Source: CAVPLM01 sp964497095 (lineage in GTDB: Bacteria > Actinomycetota > Thermoleophilia > RBG-16-64-13). From it: DNA of 64,000 nucleotides. A program made the position numbers and the translations under genes. The notes under the pieces are model-generated. The model was given only the letters and a program-made list of their open reading frames with translations, did not search any database and was not told the origin of the DNA. Location of the stretch: positions 1-64,000 of the forward strand of contig CAZCCL010000001.1 of the NCBI GenBank assembly GCA_964497095.1, read 5' to 3'. Positions 18,503 to 26,810 of the stretch are shown here, in pieces; position 1 is the stretch's first letter, and each line of letters begins with the position of its first letter.

Positions 18503-19296
18503 TGCTGCTCAAGCGGATCATTCCCTGCCTGGACGTGGACAAAGGCCGAGTCGTGAAGGGCACCAACTTCGTCGACATCCGCGATGCCGGCGACCCGGTG
18601 GAGTTGGCGTCGCGGTACGACCGAGAAGGGGCCGACGAGGTGGTCTTCCTCGATATCACCGCTTCGCACGAGAAGCGCGACACCATCGTGGAACTGGCTC
18701 GGCACTGCGCCGAAGAGCTGTTCATACCGTTCACCATCGGGGGCGGCATCCGCGGCGAGGAGGACGTGCGCGAACTCCTGGGGGCCGGTGCCGACAAGGT
18801 GTCGCTGAACTCGGCGGCCATCCGGGACCCATCTCTCATCACCACGTGTGCCCGCCGCTTCGGCTCTCAGTGCGTGGTCATCGCCATCGACGCGAAGCGG
18901 GTAGAGGCGGCCGAGGGGCGGGCGACGCCCGATCCGGCCTCGCCGCTACGGTGGGAGGCGTACCTCAACGGCGGGCGCGTGCCTACCGGGCTGGACGCGG
19001 TGGAGTGGGCCGTCCGGGCCGTCGGAATGGGGGCTGGGGAGATCCTGCTCACCTCGATGGACCGGGATGGGACCAAGGACGGGTACGATCTGGAGCTGAC
19101 CCGGGCCGTGGCGGAGGCCGTCAACGTGCCCGTGATCGCCAGCGGGGGAGCGGGGACGCTCGACCATCTGGTGGAAGTGATCCAGGAGGGCAAGGCCGAT
19201 GCGGTCTTGGCCGCGTCGATATTCCACTACGGGGAGTTCAGCATCCATCAGGCCAAGGAACACATGGCGGCTCGGGGTATCCCGGTCCGCGTGTAG
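18502..19296 (+). CDS. hisF: Imidazole glycerol phosphate synthase, cyclase subunit
   Basis: 264 residues. The paired catalytic aspartates are in IIPCLDVDKGRVVKG and LTSMDRDGTKDGYD; FTIGGGIRGEED and ASGGAGTLDHL are the phosphate loops. With HisH it closes the imidazole ring, giving IGP and AICAR. An insert around residues 135-155 (VEAAEGRATPDPASPLR) is slightly longer than usual. The ATG shares a base with the hisA stop. It ends the his cluster (hisD-B-H-A-F); hisC, hisG, hisE and hisI are not in the window. Confidence 0.95.
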   Translation: MLLKRIIPCLDVDKGRVVKGTNFVDIRDAGDPVELASRYDREGADEVVFLDITASHEKRDTIVELARHCAEELFIPFTIGGGIRGEEDVRELLGAGADKVSLNSAAIRDPSLITTCARRFGSQCVVIAIDAKRVEAAEGRATPDPASPLRWEAYLNGGRVPTGLDAVEWAVRAVGMGAGEILLTSMDRDGTKDGYDLELTRAVAEAVNVPVIASGGAGTLDHLVEVIQEGKADAVLAASIFHYGEFSIHQAKEHMAARGIPVRV

Positions 19297-19352
19297 CCGG
19301 AGCGCTGCCGGTCGGCTCCAAGCCTCTTGTAGACCGATGCTTCATATTTTGC

Positions 19353-19358
19353 TAGAAT
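19353..19358 (+). promoter_or_regulatory. -10 element of the M23 peptidase gene (near-leaderless)
   Basis: TAGAAT lies 10 nt before the ATG at 19369, which would give a leader of about 0-4 nt. TTGTAG at 19327 is a possible -35, but the 20-nt spacer is long. No Shine-Dalgarno precedes the ATG, consistent with a leaderless message. Confidence 0.5.
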
Positions 19359-19368
19359 AGCAAGTTGT

Positions 19369-20544
19369 ATGAGCCTTACCCGGACACCGGAAGCGCATAC
19401 ACGGCGGGCCGTGAAGTGGGTTATCCCGTCCCTCCTCGCCTTGATGGCGCTCGTCTTCTTGCCGGCATCGCCCTGGCTCTCTCCTGCACAGGGCTCTACG
19501 CTCACGCAGAAACAGGCCGAGCTCAGAGAGGCCAGTGCCCAGCTCAGCAAGTTGCAGGACTCCCTGGACGAGCTGGCTGTGAACTACAACAATGCCGAGG
19601 TCCGGCTCGCCGCTCTCGACGACGCCATCGCGGAGATCGAGAACGACATCGCCCGCTCGGAGAAAGACTACGGGATCGCGCAGGCCCAGCTGGCGAAGCG
19701 TCTGGTAGACCTCTACAAGAACGGAGGCTCGGCCACTCCGGGATATCTGGAGGTCCTTTTCTCGGACAGCGATATGGGCTCCATCCTCCAGCGGTTCTCT
19801 CTGCTCAGCAAAGTGGCGGACGACGACCAGGAGCTCTTCGACGAGATCAAGGCCCACATCCAGAAGTCTGAAGAGCGTCAGGCGACCCTCGCAGAGAAGA
19901 AGCAGGCTCAGGCCGCCCAGGTGAAGGAACTGCAGGCGCTTCAGGCCGAGATGAACGACAAGATGAAAGCCTCGGCCAAGGAGTATAGACGGCTCAAGAA
20001 TCAGGTGGCGGCGCTCAAAGAGGCGGAGCGCAAGGCGGCCGAAGCTGCGGCCAGGGCCAAGGCGGCAGCTGCCGCGGCCGCCGCGGCCAAGAAGAGGAGC
20101 AGCAGCGGCGGAGGCAGCAGCGGCGGGACGGTGCAGTCCGGTTCTTTCGTGTTCCCAGTGGACGGGCCGCATAGCTTCACGGACACGTGGGGCGCGCCTC
20201 GTTCAGGCGGCCGCACGCACAAGGGTACCGACATCATGGCGCCGCACGGGACCCCGGTGGTGGCCTGTGTGAGCGGGACCATCCTCCGCACCAATCCCAC
20301 CAACAGCGGATTGGGGGGGATCACCATCTGGCTGCGGGGCAAGAACGGCTCCAGCTACTACTACGCGCACCTGGACGGCATCGCTTCCGGCATCCACGGG
20401 GGAGTCTCGGTGGGGGCCGGACAGACGATCGGGTGGGTCGGCTGTACGGGGAACGCCAACGGCTGCTATCACCTGCACTTCGAGATACACCCCGGAGGCG
20501 GGGCGGCCGTCAACCCGTACGCGACCTTGCGGGCGGCCGACTAA
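19369..20544 (+). CDS. Murein hydrolase-type M23 peptidase with coiled coil (EnvC/NlpD-like)
   Basis: 391 residues. An N-terminal hydrophobic segment (about 18-40) acts as signal or anchor. Residues about 45-245 form a long Ala/Glu/Gln/Lys-rich coiled coil, followed by an Ala/Lys stretch and a Ser/Gly linker. The LytM/M23 domain (about 265-390) has the zinc ligands in HKGTDIMAPHG and HLHFEIHPGG, so it looks catalytically complete, unlike the degenerate EnvC activators. Such proteins cut peptidoglycan cross-links during division or remodelling, outside the membrane. It is a single gene; the next gene faces it with a 9-bp gap. Confidence 0.88.
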   Translation: MSLTRTPEAHTRRAVKWVIPSLLALMALVFLPASPWLSPAQGSTLTQKQAELREASAQLSKLQDSLDELAVNYNNAEVRLAALDDAIAEIENDIARSEKDYGIAQAQLAKRLVDLYKNGGSATPGYLEVLFSDSDMGSILQRFSLLSKVADDDQELFDEIKAHIQKSEERQATLAEKKQAQAAQVKELQALQAEMNDKMKASAKEYRRLKNQVAALKEAERKAAEAAARAKAAAAAAAAAKKRSSSGGGSSGGTVQSGSFVFPVDGPHSFTDTWGAPRSGGRTHKGTDIMAPHGTPVVACVSGTILRTNPTNSGLGGITIWLRGKNGSSYYYAHLDGIASGIHGGVSVGAGQTIGWVGCTGNANGCYHLHFEIHPGGGAAVNPYATLRAAD

Positions 20545-20553
20545 CAACTCGTT

Positions 20554-23550
20554 CTAAGACATCGCTTCTGCTACGAGCGCCTGTCCGTTTGAGTCCGGGC
20601 CGGTTCCCGGCTTCAGGATCACCCCGCGCTGATGCTTCCCGTCTATCTTGATGACCAAGGGGTGGGAGAAGTGGAGGTGCCGGACGAAGGCAGCCTCCTG
20701 CATAGACGACTGTCCCTCCAGCCATTCCCAATCGAGTATGCCCTCTCCGCTTTCCGGGTTGACCGTGAAGTACCCGACTCGGAAGGAGGTCAGGTTCTGG
20801 AAGAAGTGGCTGCCCTGGGAAGGGGTGACCTTGATGTCCTTCAGGCCTGATTCCACGATCACCCGGGCCCCGGAGATCTGCTCCCAGGTGACGGGGATGC
20901 CCAGCCAAGGATCGGCCGAGCCCCAGCGGCCCAACCCGATCAGGATGTAGGGGACGCCCCGGGCGGCCAATCCCGCGTTGAAGCGGGCGACCTCCATCGC
21001 GATGTCCTGGCATTTGGCCCGGTCGAAACTGGCGTGGTCCACCATGACCACGTCTCTGATGTGCACAAGCGTGCCGTTACCGAGCACGCTGCTCGACCAC
21101 ACCAGCACCTTTTCCGGCTCGACGTCTTCGGTATCCAACTCCTCCGACTCTCGGGACAGAGCCATGGGACGCATCTGCAGGAAGCCGAAATCTGCCAGGG
21201 CGTCGGTCGATTCGGGCAACTGGACGGCGAACTCTATCTCTACTTCCGTGTTCATCCCCCAGCGTCCCAACTCCAGCAGTCGGTCCAGCGCCGCGGGGAG
21301 GGGGACGCTGCGCTGCTTGAGGATGGGGGCAAAACTGACCAAGCGGATGCCCGGCCGGGAGATGCCGTCGTAAACCGCGTCGTTCTCGGGCGAATAGGTG
21401 GAGGCGACCGGGCCCAGGGTGCCGTCGGTCTCGGCGACGGCCAGGGGATGAGGCTGTTCGGTGGTCTCGTCGCTATTGCTGTGGAGTTCCAGAGCAATGA
21501 ACTGCCGCTGCGAGTTGGCGAGCATGTCCTCGGGCGTCGAGAAGTGCATGAGGTGCTGGGGATGGCGGGGGCTGAACGAAAGAGCCCGGCCCCCATCGAC
21601 GACCGTGCGGCCGAGACCCAGCGCCATCGTCACCACCCCGTCCGCCGCCTCCAGAGGGGGAGAGGGGTAGAAGTTGTGCGAGCGGGCCACTCCGGCGAGC
21701 GACGGGTAGAAACGGGTCCCGTGCTGCGCTCCCACTAGCCTCTGGACGATCACCGCCATCTTCTCTTCCTCCAAGAGGTATGGCGTGACTTTGAAGTAAT
21801 TCTTGGCGTAGGTCAGGAAGGTGGAAGCGAAGACGCGTTTGACCGCTCCGATCAACTGACGGAGCCGGACCGCGCGTTCCGGGTGGTTGTTGGGCAGCAT
21901 GTAAGTCTTGTACACGCCGGCCAGCGGCTGATACTGGGAATCCTCGAGCAGGCTGGACGAGCGGACCGCCAGGGGGTAGGGGACCAGGTCGAGGAAAGCT
22001 GCCAGTTTGCTCTCGATCTCCTCGGGGAACGAAGCAGCGAGGAACCGCTCCTCGATCCCCCGGTCGTCCTCGGTCCCCATCGCGAACGGACGGAGGTCGT
22101 TCTCTTGGAGAAAGCGGTCGAAGACGTCCGTGCCCAGCACTACGCAGGGGGGGACGGTTATCTGCATCCCCGGGAATTGCTCTATCACGCCGAAATCACG
22201 GAGTAGGTGGCGCACGAACGCTAAGGCTCTGGCCTTGCCGCCGAGCGACCCCTCGCCGATGCGGGCGAAACTGTTCTCGGGATCGAAGGTGGCCGGGTCG
22301 AAATCGGTCACCGATTCCCTGGTCCGCTCGCGTCGGTAGGTGTCTATCTGCTCGATGAGATAGCGGCGGCGGCTCTCGATGGTGTCGTAGTCGGCGGAAG
22401 TACGCGGCCGCAGGTGATGCGCCAAGCGGAACTCCGTGCGTGCCTTCAACCAGCGCGAGAAGTCGTTTCGCTCCGCATGCAAGGCGATCGATTCGGCCGG
22501 CACGGTCCGCAGCATCTCCAGCAGGCTCTTCATATCCTTGGCCCGGCCCACCGGGGTGCCGTCGGGCAGGCTAAAGACGAAGTCACCGAAGAAGAAGTTG
22601 TCCACCACGAACCGGCGGAGGTCTTGCAGGAGCGTCGGGGAGCCCTTCAGGAGAAAATCGGCTCCCATCTTCCGGGCCAGGGCTTCGCTCTCGGGACGGC
22701 TCGACTGGAGGAGGATGGGGATGTCCTTCCAGGCCTCCTTCACTCTGCGGGCGAACTCCATCCCCGCCTCGGGGTTCAAAGTGCCCTCTTGGGGGAACTC
22801 GATGTCGGAGATGACTCCGAGCACCTCCTCTTGATACGCGGAGAAATACTCCCATGCCTCCTCGAACGTGCTGCAGAGGAGGATCTTGGGGCGCGCCCGC
22901 ATGCGGAGGATCTTGTGGGCCGTGTTGACGCCTTCGGCTATGAGGCTCTGGGAGTGGTGGATGATCTCCGTGTAGATCATGGGCAGGAAGGCAGAGTAGT
23001 AGCGGATGTTGTCCTCGATGAGGAGGATGACCTGGATGCCCGCCACACCCGTGTCGTAGGCGACGTTCAGCTTGTCCTCGATGTACTTGGTGATGGCCAG
23101 GAGGATGCGGGAGTCCCCTTCCCAGAGGAAGATGCGCTCGATCTCCGAGGTATCGCGGTGAGACATGAACTCGGCCAGCTCGCCGCCGTCGTAGGCCAGG
23201 ATGACCACGGGGATGTCGAGACCTGCCGCTCGGGCCTCGCGCGCCAACTCGACGGCGTTCATGTCGCCCAAGTTCACCGCGCTTACGATGAGATTGAAGC
23301 GGCTCTCCGCCTTGGCCAGGGCGATGGCCTCGGCGCCGCTGGACACGTGGGTGAGCCCGGTCGTGTGGTGAAGGTTCAGGTCGAGGAACTCGCCCAGTAG
23401 CAACTCGCTCAGTTGGCCGTCTTCCTGCAGGATGAAGGTGTCGTAGGTGCTCGACACCAGGATGATGTTCTCAACCCGGCGGGCCATGAGGTACTGGAAG
23501 TCGTATGCGTGACTCCAGTCCAGCTTCATCGGCTGGGTCGCTTCGGACAT
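20554..23550 (-). CDS. Receiver-like domains fused to a PEP-synthase/PPDK-type ATP-binding domain
   Basis: About 998 residues from ATG 23550; a GTG at 23583 is in frame but lies inside the GGAGG sequence. Residues about 25-165 form a receiver-like alpha/beta domain without a clear phospho-acceptor. Residues about 175-330 form a second one that keeps an acidic pair (LLIEDN), an acceptor-like Asp (VISDIEF) and a Lys (FLLKGS). From about 430 on there is a PEP-utiliser ATP-grasp domain: GEGSLGGKARALAF, VRSSSLLEDSQYQPLAG, VYKTYMLPN. There is no swivelling phosphohistidine domain and no PEP barrel, so it cannot be a normal PEP synthase. Function is unknown; a signal-responsive phosphotransfer or nucleotide-binding role is inference. 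It lies downstream of gdhA, 30 bp away. Confidence 0.75.
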   Translation of the reverse strand: MSEATQPMKLDWSHAYDFQYLMARRVENIILVSSTYDTFILQEDGQLSELLLGEFLDLNLHHTTGLTHVSSGAEAIALAKAESRFNLIVSAVNLGDMNAVELAREARAAGLDIPVVILAYDGGELAEFMSHRDTSEIERIFLWEGDSRILLAITKYIEDKLNVAYDTGVAGIQVILLIEDNIRYYSAFLPMIYTEIIHHSQSLIAEGVNTAHKILRMRARPKILLCSTFEEAWEYFSAYQEEVLGVISDIEFPQEGTLNPEAGMEFARRVKEAWKDIPILLQSSRPESEALARKMGADFLLKGSPTLLQDLRRFVVDNFFFGDFVFSLPDGTPVGRAKDMKSLLEMLRTVPAESIALHAERNDFSRWLKARTEFRLAHHLRPRTSADYDTIESRRRYLIEQIDTYRRERTRESVTDFDPATFDPENSFARIGEGSLGGKARALAFVRHLLRDFGVIEQFPGMQITVPPCVVLGTDVFDRFLQENDLRPFAMGTEDDRGIEERFLAASFPEEIESKLAAFLDLVPYPLAVRSSSLLEDSQYQPLAGVYKTYMLPNNHPERAVRLRQLIGAVKRVFASTFLTYAKNYFKVTPYLLEEEKMAVIVQRLVGAQHGTRFYPSLAGVARSHNFYPSPPLEAADGVVTMALGLGRTVVDGGRALSFSPRHPQHLMHFSTPEDMLANSQRQFIALELHSNSDETTEQPHPLAVAETDGTLGPVASTYSPENDAVYDGISRPGIRLVSFAPILKQRSVPLPAALDRLLELGRWGMNTEVEIEFAVQLPESTDALADFGFLQMRPMALSRESEELDTEDVEPEKVLVWSSSVLGNGTLVHIRDVVMVDHASFDRAKCQDIAMEVARFNAGLAARGVPYILIGLGRWGSADPWLGIPVTWEQISGARVIVESGLKDIKVTPSQGSHFFQNLTSFRVGYFTVNPESGEGILDWEWLEGQSSMQEAAFVRHLHFSHPLVIKIDGKHQRGVILKPGTGPDSNGQALVAEAMS

Positions 23551-23613
23551 GTCCCGCGCGCCGGCCTCGATGGCTACCGGCACCTCCTACTTGAGGGGTC
23601 TCGGACCGCCCCG

Positions 23614-24975
23614 CTACACCAGTCCCTGGTCCATCATGGCGTTGGCCACTTTGAGGAACCCGGCGATGTTGGCCCCGTTCACGTAGTTGCCGGGGGTCCC
23701 GTAGGCGGCGGCCGCCTCCACGCAGCTCTCGTGGATGCCGGACATGATACTGCGCAGCCGTCCCTCCACCTCGTCTTCCAGCCAGCAGATGCGCATGGAG
23801 TTCTGGGTCATCTCCAGGCCGGAGGTGGCCACGCCCCCGGCGTTGGCGGCTTTGCCCGGGGCGTAGAGGATCCCGGCGTCTAGAAAGACGTTCAACCCTT
23901 CCGGGGTGGTGGGCATGTTGGCCCCTTCGCACACCAGGAAGACCCCGTTACGGAGGAGGTTCTCCGCGTCTTTGCCGTTGATCTCGTTCTGCGTGGCGCA
24001 GGGGAAGGCGCAGTCGGCCGGGATGTCCCACTGGGGAGAATGATCGGCCGAAAGATCGAAAGGAGTGTAGAGCGCGCTCGGGTACTCGTCCACGTATTCT
24101 CTGATCCGGCCCCGACGCAGGTTCTTGAGCTCCATGATGTAGGCCAGCTTGGCCTTGTCGATGCCACTCTCGTCGTAGATGAAACCGCTCGAGTCGGAGC
24201 AGGTGACGGGCTTTCCCCCCAGTTGGATGAGCTTCTCCAGGGCGTACTGGGCCACGTTACCGCTCCCGGAGACCAGACAGACCTTGCCGTTGAAGGTCTC
24301 CCCCCGGGTGGCCAGCATCTCGCTGGCGAAGTAGATACAGCCGTATCCGGTGGCCTGGGGCCGCACCTTGGAGCCTCCCCAGTCCAGACCCTTGCCGGTA
24401 AGGACCCCGGTGAACTCGTTATGCAGACGCTTGTACATGCCGAAGAGATAGCCGATCTCTCGACCGCCCACCCCGATATCCCCGGCCGGCACGTCGGTGT
24501 GGGGGCCGATATGGCGATAGAGCTCGCACATGAAGCTCTGGCAGAAGCGCATGACCTCCCCGTCGGACTTGCCCTTGGGGTCAAAATCCGATCCGCCTTT
24601 GCCGCCCCCCATGGGGAGAGTGGTCAAGGCGTTCTTGAACACCTGCTCGAAGGCCAGGAACTTGAGGATGCCCAGGTTGACGGAGGGATGGAAGCGCAGC
24701 CCCCCCTTGTAGGGGCCGATAGCCGAGTTCATCTGCACCCGGAAGCCTCGGTTCACCTGGACCTCGCCCCGGTCGTCTGCCCAGGGTACCCGGAACATGA
24801 TCACCCGCTCCGGCTCCACCAGGCGCTCCATGATCTTGGCCGCCCGGTACTCGGGATGCCGGTCTATCACCAGGCCGATGGACTCCACCACCTCCAGCAC
24901 CGCCTGATGGAACTCGGGCTCGGCCGGGTTCTTGGCTTCGACCAAGGCGACGATCTCTTCGGCGTAGCGGTTCAT
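23614..24975 (-). CDS. gdhA: Glutamate dehydrogenase (NADP-type, hexameric)
   Basis: 453 residues. The active-site blocks are QMNSAIGPYKGGLRFHPSVN, FKNALTTLPMGGGKGG (catalytic Lys region), PAGDIGVGGREIGYL and the Rossmann segment VSGSGNVAQYALEKL. Length and the NVAQY/NPTTPEGL-type features match class I NADP-dependent enzymes that assimilate ammonia. ATG 24975 has GGGAGGAAG just upstream; the longer in-frame reading has no ribosome site. Confidence 0.94.
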   Translation of the reverse strand: MNRYAEEIVALVEAKNPAEPEFHQAVLEVVESIGLVIDRHPEYRAAKIMERLVEPERVIMFRVPWADDRGEVQVNRGFRVQMNSAIGPYKGGLRFHPSVNLGILKFLAFEQVFKNALTTLPMGGGKGGSDFDPKGKSDGEVMRFCQSFMCELYRHIGPHTDVPAGDIGVGGREIGYLFGMYKRLHNEFTGVLTGKGLDWGGSKVRPQATGYGCIYFASEMLATRGETFNGKVCLVSGSGNVAQYALEKLIQLGGKPVTCSDSSGFIYDESGIDKAKLAYIMELKNLRRGRIREYVDEYPSALYTPFDLSADHSPQWDIPADCAFPCATQNEINGKDAENLLRNGVFLVCEGANMPTTPEGLNVFLDAGILYAPGKAANAGGVATSGLEMTQNSMRICWLEDEVEGRLRSIMSGIHESCVEAAAAYGTPGNYVNGANIAGFLKVANAMMDQGLV

Positions 24976-25080
24976 GGCTTCCTCCCGGGAAGGCCGGCGC
25001 CTCCTCGGCGCGGACGATCGCTGTGCGAACGCTGACCCGAGGCTAATCATATGTCGCGGAGCGCAGGCGCGTCTATAGGG

Positions 25081-25509
25081 TCACCCGGCCGACACGAGCA
25101 AGAGGGCGATCATCCCCAGAACGAGAACCAGTTGCACGGTCATGCCGACCAGGGGACCGGCCTTGCCGTGAGGGAATCCCTTCCAGTGACTGGGGAACCA
25201 GCGCCTGCGCTTCGCGCCGGGTAGAAGCGCGTCGAACACGTCGAGGTCGGGGGCGGCGGAGACGATGGCGGCGACCAGCGCCCGACCGGGCAGGTCGAGA
25301 AGAAGGAAGAGCGCCGGGACGGCGGCGACGGAAACGGTGACGTCCAAGAGCGCCCACAGGGTGCGCCGGCGGTCGCGTGTGTAGTCCCAGTGGGGCACGA
25401 GGTCCAGCAGGAGATGCAGGAAGAGGGCGCAAACGACCGTGAGGACGATCCCCAGAGGAACCCGAGCGCCCAGCGCAAGACCGGTCAAGGCGTGTACGAT
25501 GACCCACAT
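25081..25509 (-). CDS. Small polytopic membrane protein, YdjM/DUF457-like
   Basis: 142 residues, four hydrophobic segments (about 12-35, 48-70, 75-95, 120-140). Conserved-looking polar residues in membrane context are HLLLDLVPHWDY and APDLDVFDALLPG, similar to the H-x3-D and PDxD motifs of the membrane-bound predicted metal-dependent hydrolases. Function is unknown. It is transcribed leftward, divergent from the selenorhodanese gene, with an 83-bp shared upstream region. Confidence 0.6.
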   Translation of the reverse strand: MWVIVHALTGLALGARVPLGIVLTVVCALFLHLLLDLVPHWDYTRDRRRTLWALLDVTVSVAAVPALFLLLDLPGRALVAAIVSAAPDLDVFDALLPGAKRRRWFPSHWKGFPHGKAGPLVGMTVQLVLVLGMIALLLVSAG

Positions 25510-25592
25510 GCGTGGGATTCTAATGCGTCGGGAAAGGGAAGACTAACGCGTTGCCCGCTTGAGTACTGTGGTTGTCTGTGCGGGAGTCGAAG

Positions 25593-26810
25593 ATGGAGCT
25601 TGTACAGGTCGATCGGGGACGGATCGAAGGCCTGCGCGAAGAGAGACGGCGCGAGTCGTCTCCGATCATCGTGCCCGGCTTCTACTCCCGCCTGGCCGAA
25701 GAAGCCGTGGCCCACCTGGTGCAGGAGACAGGGCGAGATGAGGGATCCCCTGAGGACGTCGGCTATGTGCTTGCGGTCGAGAGGCCCCACGGCGGTCACA
25801 CACACATCACGCTGGTAGAACTGTATGTGACTGCGGCTTATGGGACGCGCCTCGAGGACTTGCTCGACCTGGTCCGGGAGCATCTGAAGCCCACCGCCTA
25901 CCTGGTCCGCACCGACGACTGCCGGCTGAATGCCACCCTCCTTGCCAGGGGACACCAGGTGGAGGCGGCCGCCTTGGTCATGCTGGCGGAGGAGGCGGGT
26001 GGTCCTGTCGAGGACGAGGCGGCGCCAACCCCGGCGGATGCCACGCTGGCCGCGTTCGGTCTTGAGCATTTGGTCGGGCTTCGAGAATTGCTGGAGGGCG
26101 CCGCCGGCGGGCAGAGAGAGGACGGTGGAGCGCACCATCACGAAGGCGGCGATCAGGCTTCGATGGTCGATCAACTGGATGCCTTGGCCCGGCAGGGACA
26201 CAACTGGGTGCTGCTGGTGGGCGGGCGTCCTGTGGCCGTGGTCGCCCGGCTGGACGGAGGAGACGGGAGGCACGAGCTGCTCGACTTGGTCGTCGCCCGC
26301 GCCGACGAAGACGTCTTGGCCTGGGCCGTCGAGCGCTGCACGGACGAGCTGCGGAGGGAAGGCCGCCGGCCTGCCGCGGTCATCGATGCGGCTGAGCCCG
26401 CCCGGAGGCGTACCTTTCGAAAGGCCGGATACTACAGCGCCGCCGCCTACATGGTCTTCTACGATCCCGAGGCCGGCAGACCCAGTGTGGGCACGATGGC
26501 GGTGCAGGAACTGCGCGAACTCATGGACGGGCGGGAGCACTTCCGGCTAATCGATGTGCTCGGGGAGAAGCACTGGCGGGCGGGTCATCTCCCCGGATCC
26601 GAGTGGATGGACTTCAGGGGTCTGGCCCGGGAGGCTCGGCGCCGGTTCGAGGTCGACGAGCCCGTCATCCTCTACTGCGACGGCTTCACCTGAGAGGCGA
26701 GCGCGATCGCAGCTGATAAGCTGCGACAGTTGGGTTTCACGAACGTGCGCGATTTCGCCGGCGGCGTGGGCGAATGGGTGGCGGCCGGCTTCCCCTTGGA
26801 GGAGTCATGA
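25593..26810 (+). CDS. Selenocysteine-containing GNAT-rhodanese fusion protein (UGA 26691 read as Sec)
   Basis: 405 residues when UGA 26691-26693 is decoded as Sec367. Residues about 1-135 and 160-295 look like two acetyltransferase-like (GNAT) halves (e.g. RRTFRKAGYYSAAAYMVFY). From about 305 a rhodanese domain follows: FRLIDVLGEKHWRAGHLPGS, then YCDGFT-U-EASAIAADKL, then RQLGFTNVRDFAGGVGEW. In ordinary relatives the motif is C-x4-C-x-A-S; here Cys362 is kept and the second Cys is Sec. Without read-through the domain loses its last third. The read-through stop (26808) overlaps the next ATG as ATGA. A SECIS-like hairpin starts 13 nt after the UGA. The start is ATG 25593 with CGGGAG 6 nt upstream; TTG 25572 is also in frame. 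Substrate is unknown. Confidence 0.88.
26707..26726 (+). promoter_or_regulatory. SECIS-like hairpin of the selenorhodanese
   Basis: TCGCAGCT (26707-26714), loop GATA, AGCTGCGA (26719-26726): a perfect 8-bp stem beginning 13 nt after the in-frame UGA, with a G first in the loop. Bacterial SelB recognises a hairpin in this distance range immediately 3' of the UGA. The selD element has the same spacing. Confidence 0.78.

Noticed and set aside
25078..25083. Possible Sec read-through at the TGA of the small membrane protein
   Set aside because: The extension has no similarity to the family and no suitable hairpin follows.
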